This document shows, in pieces, positions 18,741 to 28,368 of a DNA stretch of 64,000 nt. The position numbers and the translations under genes are program-made. The stretch spans positions 62,001-126,000 of the forward strand of contig CAAFTU010000071.1 in NCBI GenBank assembly GCA_900766005.1, read 5' to 3'. How positions within the stretch are numbered: the first letter of the stretch is position 1; each line of letters starts with the position of its first letter. The notes below the pieces were generated by a model. That model searched no databases. It saw nothing but the letters and a program-made list of their open reading frames with translations, and was not told where the DNA came from. This DNA comes from an uncultured Bacteroides sp. GTDB taxonomy: Bacteria; Bacteroidota; Bacteroidia; Bacteroidales; Bacteroidaceae.

Positions 18741-18998
18741 ATGGAAAATATCGAAATGGCATTTTTGCTGATGGTAGTCGGCATGGCTACTGTATTTCTT
18801 ATTTTGCTGATTGTGATAGGCTTGGGCAAATTGCTCATTGTGCTGGTGAACAAGTATGCACCCGAAGAAGAACTGCCTGTGCGGAAGCATGCAACGGAAC
18901 CGGCCCCTATTCCCGGAAATGTGATGGCAGCTATTGCGGCAGCCGTGAATGTGGTTACACAAGGTAAGGGTAAAATCACGAAAGTGGAGAAAATCTGA
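18741..18998 (+). CDS. oadG: Oxaloacetate decarboxylase Na+ pump, gamma subunit
   Basis: 85 residues. There is one N-terminal membrane span (about 8-32: MAFLLMVVGMATVFLILLIV). A Pro/Glu-rich linker and a C-terminal Ala-rich tail follow. This is the OadG family; the subunit anchors and assembles the alpha and beta subunits and often carries a zinc site in its tail. Its place directly before oadA and oadB makes the call secure despite the short length. The family also includes methylmalonyl-CoA decarboxylase partners. Confidence 0.88.
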   Translation: MENIEMAFLLMVVGMATVFLILLIVIGLGKLLIVLVNKYAPEEELPVRKHATEPAPIPGNVMAAIAAAVNVVTQGKGKITKVEKI

Positions 18999-19027
18999 TG
19001 TTAGTTTGATCATAATAATATAATAGT

Positions 19028-20857
19028 ATGAAAAGAGAAATAAAATTTAGTTTGGTGTTCCGGGATATGTGGCAGTCGGCCGGAAAATATGTTCCCCGGG
19101 TAGACCAGCTGGTAAAGGTTGCACCGGCCATTGTGGAAATGGGCTGTTTTGCCCGTGTGGAAACCAATGGTGGTGGTTTTGAACAGGTAAATCTATTGTT
19201 TGGCGAAAACCCCAATAAAGCGGTGCGTGAATGGACTAAGCCGTTTCACGAAGCCGGTATTCAGACACATATGCTCGACCGTGCACTCAACGGACTCCGC
19301 ATGAGCCCGGTGCCGGCAGACGTGCGCCGTTTGTTTTATAAGGTAAAGAAAGCACAGGGTACGGATATCGCCCGCACGTTCTGCGGACTGAATGATGTGC
19401 GCAACATTGCTCCTTCCATTACGTATGCCAAGGAAGCGGGTATGATTTCACAGTGCTCGTTGTGCATCACCCATTCGCCCATCCATACAGTGGAATACTA
19501 CACTCAGATGGCTTTGGAGTTGATCCGGCTCGGGGCAGATGAGATTTGTATCAAGGATATGGCCGGTATCGGACGTCCGGTGTCGTTGGGAAAAATCGTC
19601 GCCAATATCAAGGCGGCGCATCCTGAGATTCCTGTACAATATCACAGTCATGCCGGACCGGGTTTCAATATGGCCAGCATTCTGGCTGTCTGCGAAGCGG
19701 GTTGTGACTATATCGATGTGGGTATGGAGCCGCTTTCGTGGGGTACCGGCCATGCCGATTTGCTGAGTGTGCAGGCTATGCTGAAGGATGCGGGTTTCCA
19801 GGTGCCTGAAATCAACATGGAGGCTTACATGAAAGTGCGCGGCCTCATTCAGGATTTTATGGACGATTTCCTGGGTCTGTATATCAGTCCGAAAAACCGG
19901 TTGATGAATTCACTGCTGATTGCTCCCGGACTGCCCGGCGGTATGATGGGCAGCTTGATGGCCGACTTGGAATCGAACCTGGAATCCATCAATAAATACA
20001 AGGCAAAGCATAACTTGCCTTTCATGACGCAGGATCAGCTGTTGATTAAACTGTTCAATGAAGTGGCCTATGTGTGGCCCCGCGTAGGTTATCCTCCATT
20101 GGTCACTCCCTTTAGCCAGTATGTCAAGAACCTGGCCATGATGAATGTGATGGCTATGGAAAAAGGAAAGGAACGCTGGGGAATGATTGCCGATGATATC
20201 TGGGATATGATTTTGGGCAAAGCGGGACGGCTGCCGGGTCCGTTGGCTCCTGAAATTGTGGAAAAGGCCGAACGGGAAGGACGTAAATTCTTCGAAGGCA
20301 ATCCGCAGGATAACTATCCTGATGCGCTCGAAAAGTACCGCAAGCTGATGAAAGACAACAAGTGGGAACTGGGTGAGGACGACGAGGAATTGTTTGAATA
20401 TGCCATGCACCCGGCTCAATATGAGGCTTACAAGAGCGGAAAGGCCAAGAGCGACTTCCTGGAAGATGTAGCGAAGCGCCGGGCAGAAAAAGACCAGTCG
20501 CCTACGGAAGAAGCGAAACCGAAAACACTCACTGTGCAGGTGGACGGACAGTCGTACCGGGTGACAGTGGCTTATGGAGAAGCAGAACTTCCGGCTGCAC
20601 AGGAAACGGCTGCTCCGGCCGGTGAGGGAAAAGAAGTGCTTTCTCCGCTGGAAGGTAAATTCTTCCTGGTGAAGAATGCGCAGGAAACTCCTTTAAAGGT
20701 AGGGGATGCTGTGAAAAAAGGAGATGTGCTGTGTTATGTGGAAGCCATGAAAACTTACAATGCCATCTGTGCAGAGTTTGACGGAAAGGTGACTGCAATC
20801 TGCGCCAATGCCGGTGATGCTGTTTCTGAAGATGATGTATTAATGAGAATAGGATAA
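19028..20857 (+). CDS. oadA: Oxaloacetate decarboxylase alpha subunit (biotin protein)
   Basis: 609 residues. The N-terminal carboxyltransferase TIM-barrel (about 5-300) is followed by the conserved PYC_OADA region. An Ala/Glu/Pro linker (about 480-525) leads to a C-terminal biotinyl domain with the biotin site EAMKTYN (Lys about 575). It moves the carboxyl group of oxaloacetate to biotin, which OadB then decarboxylates while pumping Na+. Its stop overlaps the first base of oadB by one base. A pyruvate carboxylase subunit B would look similar, but the oadG and oadB neighbours decide for the Na+ pump. Confidence 0.93.
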   Translation: MKREIKFSLVFRDMWQSAGKYVPRVDQLVKVAPAIVEMGCFARVETNGGGFEQVNLLFGENPNKAVREWTKPFHEAGIQTHMLDRALNGLRMSPVPADVRRLFYKVKKAQGTDIARTFCGLNDVRNIAPSITYAKEAGMISQCSLCITHSPIHTVEYYTQMALELIRLGADEICIKDMAGIGRPVSLGKIVANIKAAHPEIPVQYHSHAGPGFNMASILAVCEAGCDYIDVGMEPLSWGTGHADLLSVQAMLKDAGFQVPEINMEAYMKVRGLIQDFMDDFLGLYISPKNRLMNSLLIAPGLPGGMMGSLMADLESNLESINKYKAKHNLPFMTQDQLLIKLFNEVAYVWPRVGYPPLVTPFSQYVKNLAMMNVMAMEKGKERWGMIADDIWDMILGKAGRLPGPLAPEIVEKAEREGRKFFEGNPQDNYPDALEKYRKLMKDNKWELGEDDEELFEYAMHPAQYEAYKSGKAKSDFLEDVAKRRAEKDQSPTEEAKPKTLTVQVDGQSYRVTVAYGEAELPAAQETAAPAGEGKEVLSPLEGKFFLVKNAQETPLKVGDAVKKGDVLCYVEAMKTYNAICAEFDGKVTAICANAGDAVSEDDVLMRIG

Positions 20858-22092
20858 TGAACGAGATATTTGAGAATTTGTATGATATGACTGCTTTCAG
20901 CAATATAGTGGCTGAACCGCAGTTTCTGATAATGTATGCCATCGCGTTCGTCCTGCTCTATCTGGGTATCAAGAAGCAGTATGAGCCATTGTTGCTGATT
21001 CCTATCGCATTCGGGGTGTTGCTGGCCAATTTTCCCGGTGGAGACATGGGGGTCGTTCAGGCAGATGAGAACGGGATGATTCTGGTCAATGGAGTGGCAA
21101 AGAACATCTGGGAGATGCCTTTGCATGATATCGCCCATGAACTGGGATTGATGAACTTCATTTACTATATGTTGATCAAGACCGGCTTCCTTCCTCCTGT
21201 CATCTTTATGGGAGTAGGAGCGTTGACCGACTTTGGGCCTATGCTGCGCAACCTGCGCCTGTCTATTTTCGGTGCTGCGGCTCAGCTGGGTATTTTTACC
21301 GTATTGCTGGTGGCTATCCTGATGGGCTTTACTCCCAAAGAGGCAGCTTCCTTAGGTATAATCGGTGGGGCAGACGGTCCGACGGCTATCTTTACGACAA
21401 TCAAGCTGGCTCCTCATCTGCTGGGTCCGATTGCCATTGCGGCTTATTCCTATATGGCCCTGGTACCCGTCATCATTCCGCTGGTGGTGAAATTGCTTTG
21501 TTCCAAGAAGGAGTTGAGCATCAACATGAAAGAGCAGGAGAAAAAATACCCTTCCAAGACGGAAATCAAGAATCTCCGTGTGCTGAAGATTATTTTCCCT
21601 ATCGTAGTGACGACGGTGGTGGCCCTCTTTGTGCCCAGTGCCGTTCCTTTGATCGGTATGTTGATGTTCGGTAACCTGGTGAAGGAAATCGGAACCAACA
21701 CTTCCCGCCTGTTTGATGCGGCATCCAACAGCATCATGAATGCGGCAACCATTTTCCTGGGTCTGTCGGTAGGAGCTACCATGACAGCCGAAGCCTTCTT
21801 GAACTGGACCACTATCGGTATTGTTGTCGGCGGCTTCCTGGCATTTGCTCTTTCCATTGCCGGAGGTATTTTCTTTGTCAAACTGGTGAATCTGTTTTCC
21901 AAAAAGAAAATCAATCCGCTTATCGGAGCCACGGGCTTGAGTGCTGTGCCGATGGCCAGTCGGGTAGCCAATGAAATAGCATTGAAATACGACCCTAAAA
22001 ATCATGTATTGCAATACTGTATGGCGAGCAATATATCCGGAGTTATCGGTTCGGCAGTAGCTGCCGGTGTGCTGATTTCGTTCCTGGCTTAA
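20857..22092 (+). CDS. oadB: Na+-translocating decarboxylase beta subunit
   Basis: 411 residues with about ten membrane segments. This is the membrane pump of the decarboxylase: it decarboxylates carboxybiotin and exports Na+. The family's conserved Asp lies in IIGGADGPTAIF (about residue 173), and conserved Asn/Ser residues in VANEIALKYD and CMASNISGVIGSAV near the C-terminus. The start codon overlaps the oadA stop (one base), indicating coupled translation. A strong terminator ends the oadGAB operon. Confidence 0.94.
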   Translation: MNEIFENLYDMTAFSNIVAEPQFLIMYAIAFVLLYLGIKKQYEPLLLIPIAFGVLLANFPGGDMGVVQADENGMILVNGVAKNIWEMPLHDIAHELGLMNFIYYMLIKTGFLPPVIFMGVGALTDFGPMLRNLRLSIFGAAAQLGIFTVLLVAILMGFTPKEAASLGIIGGADGPTAIFTTIKLAPHLLGPIAIAAYSYMALVPVIIPLVVKLLCSKKELSINMKEQEKKYPSKTEIKNLRVLKIIFPIVVTTVVALFVPSAVPLIGMLMFGNLVKEIGTNTSRLFDAASNSIMNAATIFLGLSVGATMTAEAFLNWTTIGIVVGGFLAFALSIAGGIFFVKLVNLFSKKKINPLIGATGLSAVPMASRVANEIALKYDPKNHVLQYCMASNISGVIGSAVAAGVLISFLA

Positions 22093-22113
22093 GTGTCGTA
22101 TACCTTGAAACGG

Positions 22114-22157
22114 AAAGAAGGTGTCGGATAACTTCGGTTGCCGGCACCTTCTTTTTT
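22114..22157 (+). terminator. oadGAB terminator
   Basis: A 14-bp stem (AAAGAAGGTGTCGG with CCGGCACCTTCTTT, one G-T pair) is followed by a T run. It also lies just beyond the end of the minus-strand RND operon and may serve both. Confidence 0.88.
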
Positions 22158-22189
22158 ATATAAAGAGATAAAGAGAAATTGGGTCTTGT

Positions 22190-23461
22190 TTATTCACTGA
22201 TTACTTGCTGGTAGCGGGCCACAGCCATTTTTTGTGCCAGATAGGCATTGATCAGATTGGTGCGGGCCTGTGTCCATGAAATTTGAGCAGACAATACGTC
22301 CACCATATTGGCTTTTCCTTCGGTGTAGGAAAATGAAATCAAGTCCAGACTCTCTTCTGCCAATTTCATGTTCTCGGTAGCCGTCTTTACCTGGCAAGCC
22401 GTCTCTTCGAGGCCTACCTGTGCTTCTGCCAGTTCTTCCTTGATGCCGTCGGCCACATAGCTTTGCTGCAGTCTCTGTATTTGGATGAGTGCTTTCTGCC
22501 GGCGGTTGGTTTTCAACCGTGCTCCCCATTGGAAGAGGGGAACTGAGAGATGGATGCCTACGATGGGATTGAACGAAACATCGTATCCCAAGTTGGGAGT
22601 GGCAGTGGCCCATCCTCCGCTGAAATACATCGACAGTTGCGGGTTGAACTGGCTGAGCGCATTTTTCCGCTGTGCCTGGCTCTTAGTTATGTTTATGGCA
22701 GTACGCTGAAAGTCGGCCCGTCGCTCCAATACGTTCTGCAAAGGAAGAAAGGACGTACAGACCACAGGCTCATCAATGCGTGTGAGGCTGTCGACCGCAG
22801 CCTCCGGTTCATGTCCCATGAGTATGTTCAGTTTTTGCAAGGCTAAGGTATGGTTCTGACGGGCTTTGATATACTGTAATTCTGCTTCTTTAAGGCGAGT
22901 GGAAATCAGCAGTAAGTCGGTACGGTCAATCATGCCATCAGTGAAGCGGTCCTGCGTGAGCCGGTATTGCTCTTTTACTATCTGCTGATAATTGTCAGCA
23001 GCTTGCAGCATAGCCAAAGAAGCCGCTGCATTCCAGTAGACCGCATCGCTTTGAAAATGAAGCTGGTCAAGAGTGAGTTTCTCCTGACAGTTCTCCAGTC
23101 TTTCATCGGCTTGTGCCATCCGTTGCTGTGCGCGGAGTGAGCCGCCGCTATAGAGTGGCTGCGACACCACGAACTGTCCCTGATAGGTGTGATTGCGATA
23201 TTCGCCCACCGGCTCGTTCCATGCACGCAAGTCGTTCAGATTCAGTGTTCCATCCGCCTGAAGGCTGATTTGCGGCAAAAAGCCGGTGTGAGCTATTTTA
23301 GTAGCCAGCTGGCTGGCTTGTGTCTTTTCTCGCTGTTGCTTCAGCAGCTGGCTGTAAGCTTCCACCTTTGCGCGATAACTGTCTCGGCTGAGGAAGGCTG
23401 GCTGGGCGGTCAGGTGCTGGTAGCAACATAGCAGTGATAGGGCGATAAGTTGTTTTTTCAT
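22190..23461 (-). CDS. TolC-family outer-membrane efflux channel
   Basis: 423 residues. The signal peptide ends about residue 19 (LTAQP). Two repeated long helical regions rich in Gln, Ala and Leu match the outer-membrane efflux protein (OEP) fold, including the C-terminal SFSYTEGKANMVDVLSAQISW segment typical of the family. It is the outer-membrane part of the tripartite pump. Its ATG overlaps the stop of the RND gene in an ATGA (23458-23461), so the three genes are one operon. Unlike many Bacteroidales homologues it has no N-terminal lipobox Cys at the expected place. Confidence 0.93.
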   Translation of the reverse strand: MKKQLIALSLLCCYQHLTAQPAFLSRDSYRAKVEAYSQLLKQQREKTQASQLATKIAHTGFLPQISLQADGTLNLNDLRAWNEPVGEYRNHTYQGQFVVSQPLYSGGSLRAQQRMAQADERLENCQEKLTLDQLHFQSDAVYWNAAASLAMLQAADNYQQIVKEQYRLTQDRFTDGMIDRTDLLLISTRLKEAELQYIKARQNHTLALQKLNILMGHEPEAAVDSLTRIDEPVVCTSFLPLQNVLERRADFQRTAINITKSQAQRKNALSQFNPQLSMYFSGGWATATPNLGYDVSFNPIVGIHLSVPLFQWGARLKTNRRQKALIQIQRLQQSYVADGIKEELAEAQVGLEETACQVKTATENMKLAEESLDLISFSYTEGKANMVDVLSAQISWTQARTNLINAYLAQKMAVARYQQVISE

Positions 23462-26400
23462 ATTTTTCCTTTCTTTACTTCATTCGGTTGATTGGCCGGT
23501 TGCAGGGTAGGGCCTTGAATGCGTAGCAATGCACAGTAGGCCACTGGAAGCACAAACAGGGTTAGGGCTGAGGCTACCAGCAATCCTCCCATGATTGTGG
23601 CAGCCATACCTCCGAACATGGCATCAAACAGCAGTGGAAACATTCCTAAGATGGTGGTACCCGAGGCCATTGCCACCGGTACGATGCGGCTGGTTGTGGC
23701 ACTGATGACGGCTTCCAGCGGATTTTTTCCTGTCGCCGTTTCTATATCAATCTGGTCCACCAGTACAATGGCATTTTTGATGTTCATGCCGATGAGTCCC
23801 AGCAGTCCCAGGATGGAGAAGAAATCGAACGATTTATGGAGCAGGAGCAAACCCAATACCACGCCGATGAAAATCAGAGGCAGCATCAGCAGGATGACCA
23901 ATGGCTTCCGGTAGCTGCGGAAGAGAAACAGGAGAGTGACAAACATCAGGAAGAAAGTAAGCGGCAGGTTCTTGGCCAATGCCTCGTTCGATTCCACCTG
24001 ACTCTCCTGTTCGCCGAAATACTTCATCGAATAGCCCTCGGGCAATTGAATCTTCTGTTGCACTTCCTTCCACACCTCGTTGAAAGCTGCAATGGCATTG
24101 GTGCCCCGCCGCGGGTCACACTGAGCCATCATCACCAGCTGCCGGTTGTAATCTTTCACGTTGGCAAACCGGTATTGGAAATCGAATCCCGATACCACCT
24201 GCTCCAGGCAAGTGACTTGCCGGTTTCCTCCAAACACAGGTAGGGTGCGCAAGTCATTGATGCGAAAGGAATCCATGGAATTGTCCTTCAATAAGATGGG
24301 AAGTTGCTGGTCTCCCTCCCGGTATTCTCCCAACGTCATGCCACTGGTGCCTATCTGAATGCTTTGCGCCATATTTTGGCGCGACACATTCAGCGGCTGT
24401 GCGCGTTCCGGACTGTAGAGCGGTGTCCATACAGGCACCTTGTTTCCCCATGAATTGCGGATATGAATCAGCTCAGGATGCTGATGCATGATGGACAGCG
24501 CCTGGTTGGTCAGCGAAATAAGCGTATCAGGATTGGGACCGATAAATCCGATTTCGATGGCAGCATCCACGGCAGGCGACAGCTTGAACAAACTGGTGCG
24601 GGCTATGGCATCCGGAAAGTTGGCTTTCATATACGTATCGAACGCTTCTTCATAGCTTTGGGAATACTTACTGTCGGTCAGTTCCACCAGCAGGTTGGCA
24701 AAGTTGGGCTTCGGTCCCACAGAGGTCGAAGCAAGGTAGTAGCGCAGCGGCGTACTTCCAAACGTGACAGACACCGTTTTCACCTGCGGCAGTTGGCTGA
24801 GGTGCTTTTCTGCAGATTCCATTTGCTTCACTACCTCATTTATATCATACCCTTCCGGATAAAACACATCGGAACGGAAATAAGGTTTGTCCAAAGACGG
24901 AAAGAAATTCTGCGGCATCATGCCCATGATGACGAGCGAAAGCACAAACAAAGTTGCGGCTCCGCCCAGTGTGCCTTTTTTGTGGCGGATAAGCAGGTGC
25001 AATATCCGTGCAAACCGGTGGTAGAACGGCTTGTCGAAAGGGTCCTGAATCCTGTGGCTGTCGGGAGCCTTGAGGATGAAATTGCCGAAGGTAGTTGTCT
25101 GTGTAAGCGCCAGTATCCAGCTCAGTCCCAATGAAATGGCGAGAACGATAAACAGTGGTTTCACAATCTCGGCCACCGATGAAGGAGCCAGATAGAGCGG
25201 GAGAAACGAGCAGATGGCAATAAACGTAGCACCCAAGAGTCCCCATTGAGGAATCGTGGCTCCGTCTATCAAAGCCCTCCTCCGGTCCATTCCCCGCGCC
25301 ATGGCAATTTGTGCATTGTCTGTCACCACAATGGCATTATCCACGAGCATGCCCATGGCAATGATAAATCCGGCCAGTGACGTGCGGTTGAGTCCCACTC
25401 CGAAAAACGACATGAGAAGCAGCGTACCCCCGATTGAGAACACCAGCGACGATCCGATGAGGCAACCGGCCCGCAGTCCCATGACCAGCATGATGATGAC
25501 AATCACGATGGCTACCGATTCTATCAGATTGATGATGAAACCGTTGTTGGCTTCACGTGCAATCTCATTCTCAAGATACAGGCTTTGCAGTTCCAGTCCC
25601 AATGGCATCAGAGGAAGCAGTTCGTTGAGTTTGCGTTTCACATTCTCTCCGGTCTGCACCACATCCCGTTGCGGGTCGGTAGAAATACCGATTCCGATGG
25701 CACGTTTTCCGTTGACATGCATGAGGGTAGCCGGCGGATTCAGGTATCCTTTCTCCACCACTGCTATATCCCCCAAAGCAACCTGTCCGCTTCGCGTGGT
25801 GATAACCTGATTGCGAATATCCTCCACGCTTGTATAGGTGCCGTCGGCCAAGATGCGGAGCCGTTGTTCGTCAGCCTGTATTTCACCTGCATTGATAAGC
25901 TGGTTTTGCGACCGGAGCAGCTGGCTCAGTTGGTCGGGAGTAATTCCCATTCCTACCAGCTTGCTGGTGGGAATAAAGATATTGATTACCTCCGTCTGTT
26001 CGCCAAACAAGGCCACCTTCATCACTCCGTCGGCCGTGACCACATGCGTCTTGATGCGTTCTGCCCAATCCCGCAGTTCCTCGTACGAATAGCCGTCATC
26101 GGCCGTCAGTCCGTAGTAGATACCAAACACATCGCCAAAATCGTCAGAAACGGAAGGGACAGAAGCACCGCTGGGCAATTGCGGTTGTATATTCAAAACT
26201 TTTCTGCGCAGTTCGTCCCATTTCTGCGGAATGCTGCTTGCTGCAAGCGAGGGCTGCAGTTCGAAAGTGATTTTGGAGAGTCCATACATCGACTCCGATT
26301 CAATTTTATACACTCCGCTCATGCTCTGAATCTCCCGCGAGATAGGCTCCGTAATCAGCCGTTCCACTTCAGCCGGATCTGCTCCCGGATAGCGGGTCAT

Positions 26401-26541
26401 GATGACAGCGGTTTTAATGACGAAAGGAGCATCCTCCTTCTTGCCCAGTTTGCCGAAAGCGGCGATGCCCCCGATAAGCAGCACGGCCAAAAAGAAATAG
26501 ATGATTTTCGTATTGTTCAGTGAATAGTTGGCTAAGTTCAT
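23458..26541 (-). CDS. RND-family efflux permease (HAE1-like)
   Basis: 1,027 residues, full length for an inner-membrane RND pump: twelve membrane segments with two large periplasmic loops. The TM4 proton-relay motif reads GMLVDNAIVV, with one Asp kept and the second (Asp408 in AcrB) replaced by Asn. The TM10 Lys is kept in GLIGMNIKNAIVLVDQ. The drug-pump-like loop segments and the neighbouring adaptor and TolC genes make a drug/toxin exporter likely; no substrate can be named. It overlaps the adaptor gene upstream (ATGA at 26538-26541) and the TolC gene downstream in the same way. Confidence 0.95.
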   Translation of the reverse strand: MNLANYSLNNTKIIYFFLAVLLIGGIAAFGKLGKKEDAPFVIKTAVIMTRYPGADPAEVERLITEPISREIQSMSGVYKIESESMYGLSKITFELQPSLAASSIPQKWDELRRKVLNIQPQLPSGASVPSVSDDFGDVFGIYYGLTADDGYSYEELRDWAERIKTHVVTADGVMKVALFGEQTEVINIFIPTSKLVGMGITPDQLSQLLRSQNQLINAGEIQADEQRLRILADGTYTSVEDIRNQVITTRSGQVALGDIAVVEKGYLNPPATLMHVNGKRAIGIGISTDPQRDVVQTGENVKRKLNELLPLMPLGLELQSLYLENEIAREANNGFIINLIESVAIVIVIIMLVMGLRAGCLIGSSLVFSIGGTLLLMSFFGVGLNRTSLAGFIIAMGMLVDNAIVVTDNAQIAMARGMDRRRALIDGATIPQWGLLGATFIAICSFLPLYLAPSSVAEIVKPLFIVLAISLGLSWILALTQTTTFGNFILKAPDSHRIQDPFDKPFYHRFARILHLLIRHKKGTLGGAATLFVLSLVIMGMMPQNFFPSLDKPYFRSDVFYPEGYDINEVVKQMESAEKHLSQLPQVKTVSVTFGSTPLRYYLASTSVGPKPNFANLLVELTDSKYSQSYEEAFDTYMKANFPDAIARTSLFKLSPAVDAAIEIGFIGPNPDTLISLTNQALSIMHQHPELIHIRNSWGNKVPVWTPLYSPERAQPLNVSRQNMAQSIQIGTSGMTLGEYREGDQQLPILLKDNSMDSFRINDLRTLPVFGGNRQVTCLEQVVSGFDFQYRFANVKDYNRQLVMMAQCDPRRGTNAIAAFNEVWKEVQQKIQLPEGYSMKYFGEQESQVESNEALAKNLPLTFFLMFVTLLFLFRSYRKPLVILLMLPLIFIGVVLGLLLLHKSFDFFSILGLLGLIGMNIKNAIVLVDQIDIETATGKNPLEAVISATTSRIVPVAMASGTTILGMFPLLFDAMFGGMAATIMGGLLVASALTLFVLPVAYCALLRIQGPTLQPANQPNEVKKGKI

Positions 26542-27596
26542 GGTTCGATTTCTTTGATGGTTTGTCCTTCAATTAGTTGATACACACCGGCTATGACAAT
26601 CTTTTCTCCGGGTTTCAATCCGTTGGATATAAGCACCTGGGCTTCTCCGGTAGGAGCCTGCACTTCCACTTCGCGCCGGTGCACCTTTTGGTTATTGACC
26701 ACCCATACATATTCTTGGTTGCCTTCACTTTCGCTGAATAGGGCACTGAGAGGGATGAGGGTCCACTTGTTCTCTACCAGCGGGCCAATATCGGCGCTGA
26801 ACTGAATGTTGCAGGTAAATCCCGGTTGCACTTTGTAGCGGTTGCGGTCGAATGTGGGGTCGTCAATGAGGATGCTGACCGGAATCCCGGTTCCGTCGGT
26901 CGATATATCCAGGTATTCCTCCAGCTTAGCATGGAAAGCCGGACCTTTGAAAGCATCAAAACTGACGGTAAAGCGAGGATTCTGGGCTTGCAGCAGATAG
27001 AGGTAAGCATCCGGGAGAGTGAATTTGATGCGCAGCTGTCGGGTGTTGACCAGCTGTACGACCCCTTCACCCGAATGAATCCGCTGGTAATTTTCAACCA
27101 GCCGTTGCTCAATGGTTCCGTCGAAAGGGGCCGTCAGCTGGGTATCGCGCATATTGTTGGCCGATAGTTCGTAGGCCGATTTGGCTTTTTGATAACTGGC
27201 CCGGCTGATTTCATATTCTTGTGTGGAAATGGCCTGTCGCGACAGCAGCCGCTTGTTTCTTTCCAGTTGTGCGGCAGCCGTTTCATAAGCCGCTTGTGCG
27301 GCGGCATATTGCAGGGCGATGTCTCTCGGATCGACGGCTGCAATCAGTTGGCCTTTTTTCACTCGTTCTCCTTCGATGACCGGCAGGCGGATGATTTGTC
27401 CGTCCACCCGGAAAGCCAGTGTGACATATTCGATAGCTTCCACAATGCCGGAGAAATCTTTCCGGATGAGCGACCTGGATGCTACAGTGGCTGTCTTGAC
27501 CGGTCGAATGTCGGATTCATTCGTCACAGGAGAGGGGGTGCAGCCCACTAATAGGAGGACTGCCAACAGAAATCCATATTTTTTCTTCATAGTCAA
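26538..27596 (-). CDS. RND periplasmic adaptor (membrane fusion) lipoprotein
   Basis: 352 residues. The N-terminus (MKKKYGFLLAVLLLVGCTPS) carries a lipobox with Cys near residue 19, so it is probably a lipoprotein. A biotinyl-lipoyl-like half (VDGQIIRLPVIEGERVKKGQ), a helical hairpin (about 90-145), the second lipoyl half (QLTAPFDGTIEQRLVENYQ) and a beta-barrel follow in the standard HlyD/AcrA order. It links the RND pump to TolC. It is the first gene of the operon. No local TetR- or AraC-type repressor gene is present, so its control is not visible. Confidence 0.93.
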   Translation of the reverse strand: MTMKKKYGFLLAVLLLVGCTPSPVTNESDIRPVKTATVASRSLIRKDFSGIVEAIEYVTLAFRVDGQIIRLPVIEGERVKKGQLIAAVDPRDIALQYAAAQAAYETAAAQLERNKRLLSRQAISTQEYEISRASYQKAKSAYELSANNMRDTQLTAPFDGTIEQRLVENYQRIHSGEGVVQLVNTRQLRIKFTLPDAYLYLLQAQNPRFTVSFDAFKGPAFHAKLEEYLDISTDGTGIPVSILIDDPTFDRNRYKVQPGFTCNIQFSADIGPLVENKWTLIPLSALFSESEGNQEYVWVVNNQKVHRREVEVQAPTGEAQVLISNGLKPGEKIVIAGVYQLIEGQTIKEIEP

Positions 27597-27720
27597 TGGT
27601 TGTTTGCCTTTTTAAAGTGCTATTTTTTTTCTTAAAATGACTAAACAACCATGAGGCGTAAATGTTTAGGGGCAGCCAGATTCTTTTATTCCGTGCCGCT
27701 ATGCCTTGCTGGATAAAATG

Positions 27721-27752
27721 AAAGGGTGTGTCAGCTATCTGACACACCCTTT
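27721..27752 (-). terminator. rpmE2 terminator
   Basis: A perfect 14-bp stem (AAAGGGTGTGTCAG with its complement) with a CTAT loop lies 25 bases past the rpmE2 stop on the minus strand, between it and the RND operon start. Confidence 0.8.
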
Positions 27753-27777
27753 CCCCATCTTTACAGAAAGATTTAAA

Positions 27778-28032
27778 TTATTTCTTCTTACGGTCACCGT
27801 AGCGGCTCATGAACTTATCAACACGTCCAGCTGTATCCACCAAAGTAGATTTACCAGTGTAGAACGGGTGAGAAGTGTTAGAGATTTCAATCTTCAGCAA
27901 CGGATAAGTTTCACCTTCGAATTCGATGGTTTCTTTTGTTGCTACAGTTGATTTAGACAAAAACATGTCACCGTTTGACATATCTTTGAATACTACCGGA
28001 CGGTATGATTCTGGATGAATACCTTTTTTCAT
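27778..28032 (-). CDS. rpmE2: 50S ribosomal protein L31 type B
   Basis: 84 residues. The start [17 protein letters not shown] and the [20 protein letters not shown] segment are diagnostic of L31. The zinc-binding cysteines of the type A protein are absent, so it is the zinc-free type B paralogue. In many bacteria type B L31 replaces type A when zinc is scarce. In Bacteroidales it is usually the only copy, so special regulation should not be assumed. It is a single-gene unit, divergent from fba across a 336-bp gap. Confidence 0.96.
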   Translation of the reverse strand: MKKGIHPESYRPVVFKDMSNGDMFLSKSTVATKETIEFEGETYPLLKIEISNTSHPFYTGKSTLVDTAGRVDKFMSRYGDRKKK

Positions 28033-28107
28033 TTCAGTATCTGCTTTTTAAATTTATATTCTGTTACTATTTTGGTAAGAAATAGTGTAATGGTCTATTT
28101 GAGAGCG

Positions 28108-28115
28108 CAAAGATA
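28108..28115 (-). promoter_or_regulatory. Probable -7 box for rpmE2
   Basis: The minus strand reads TATCTTTG (TAnnTTTG), giving a leader of about 70 bases before rpmE2. The -33 region is only T-rich. Confidence 0.5.
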
Positions 28116-28320
28116 ATGGTTTTCTTTGAATTAGAAAAAAGAATTGAGAAAAAAGATGATAAAATATGATAATGACTTGAATTGACGCTGAGCTACTTAT
28201 TTGCAAGGTAGACATTACATTCTGCGACAGGTACGGCTGCTTTATACTCTTTTGATATTCTTTTAACCCTTTTTCTACTATATTTTTCTTTGCGATGTTC
28301 ATTTTTCGGATGATAATGCT

Positions 28321-28328
28321 TAATTTTG
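28321..28328 (+). promoter_or_regulatory. Probable -7 box for fba
   Basis: TAATTTTG matches TAnnTTTG 41 bases before the fba start. A weak -33 (TTCA) is 19 bases upstream. Confidence 0.5.
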
Positions 28329-28368
28329 CATCGGATTTTTAATTCACTAACAATAAACTTTAAACAAA

